Below, piece after piece: positions 6,166 to 6,346 of a stretch of DNA of 6,346 nucleotides. Position 1 is the stretch's first letter; each line of letters begins with the position of its first letter. The position numbers and the translations under genes were made by a program. This DNA comes from Oscillospiraceae bacterium (lineage in GTDB: Bacteria; Bacillota; Clostridia; Oscillospirales; Acutalibacteraceae): the NCBI GenBank assembly GCA_031267335.1, contig JAIRZH010000031.1, forward strand, positions 1-6,346. Reading direction: 5' to 3'. The notes beneath the pieces were generated by a model that did not search any database, was not told the DNA's origin, and was given only the letters and a program-made list of their open reading frames with translations.

Positions 6166-6346
6166 ATGATTCATAGAAAAATTTTAAAAAAAATTTTAAG
6201 TATAATTTTCATAGTTTCGTTATTTGCCAATAATATTTCCGGTAATAATTTTTTTCACAAAAATGACAATAAAATTAAAAGTAACAACAATAAAAATCAC
6301 TTGTTAAGTAAATTTAATAAGCGAAAAATTTGGTTCTTAGCGTGTA
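6166..6346 (+). CDS. Secreted or membrane-anchored protein, 5' part only (runs off the window)
   Basis: An open frame of 60 codons starts with ATG at 6166 and is still open at the window end. It begins M-I-H-R-K-I-L-K-K followed by the hydrophobic run ILSIIFIVSLF and then ANNISGNN, a typical signal-peptide layout of basic n-region, hydrophobic core and small-residue end, with possible cleavage around residues 24-27. What follows is rich in Asn and Lys (for example NDNKIKSNNNKNH) and then KFNKRKIWFLAC. No family is recognisable from this much. AGAG four bases before the ATG is a poor Shine-Dalgarno sequence. An uncleaved N-terminal anchor is the alternative to a signal peptide. Confidence 0.6.
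   Translation, partial: MIHRKILKKILSIIFIVSLFANNISGNNFFHKNDNKIKSNNNKNHLLSKFNKRKIWFLAC

Noticed and set aside
5934..6176. Plus-strand open frame of 80 codons with several Cys and His residues.
   Set aside because: It is antisense to the transposase relic D reading frame and has no ribosome-binding site; the minus-strand peptide is the recognisable one.

Overview
This window comes from a strongly AT-rich bacterial genome, roughly a quarter G+C by eye, that uses the standard bacterial code (all tryptophans checked are TGG). The LL-diaminopimelate aminotransferase, the split transketolase half and the clostridial-looking HlyD-type membrane-fusion protein together suggest a low-GC Clostridia (Oscillospiraceae-like) lineage. 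The small proteins, AT richness, decayed transposase fragments and scarce regulators would fit a reduced, host-associated genome such as the Clostridia endosymbionts of termite-gut protists. That placement is inference from style, not a database match.

Layout. Bases 1-344 hold a decayed repeat (relic A) and a good candidate promoter for dapL (345-1520, +), which makes LL-diaminopimelate for lysine and peptidoglycan. A short convergent gap separates it from a minus-strand membrane-anchored metallo-beta-lactamase-fold protein resembling the C-terminal domain of ComEC (1688-2659). Bases 2660-2935 hold relic B, an inverted, diverged copy of relic A, so dapL and the hydrolase gene are bracketed by an inverted pair of relics. 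Next comes a tight minus-strand operon read from 5677 down to 2936. It contains a small sensor histidine kinase with a TTG start, the C-terminal half of a transketolase, and an HlyD-like single-pass protein whose start overlaps the transketolase stop by 4 bp. Bases 5683-6165 carry the probable operon promoter and two inverted fragments (C and D) of a second transposase, probably IS5-like. A plus-strand gene with a signal peptide starts at 6166 and runs off the window.

How the genes relate. The histidine kinase, transketolase half and HlyD-like protein are probably co-transcribed, but no shared pathway is evident. The transketolase lacks its thiamine-diphosphate-binding N-terminal partner, the kinase lacks a response regulator, and the adaptor lacks an exporter; partners, if present, must lie elsewhere. 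No tRNA, rRNA, CRISPR array or intact mobile element was seen. I found no convincing novel defence or mobile system. The points most worth following are the repeat pairs, the partnerless transketolase half, and the kinase with an altered phosphatase motif.
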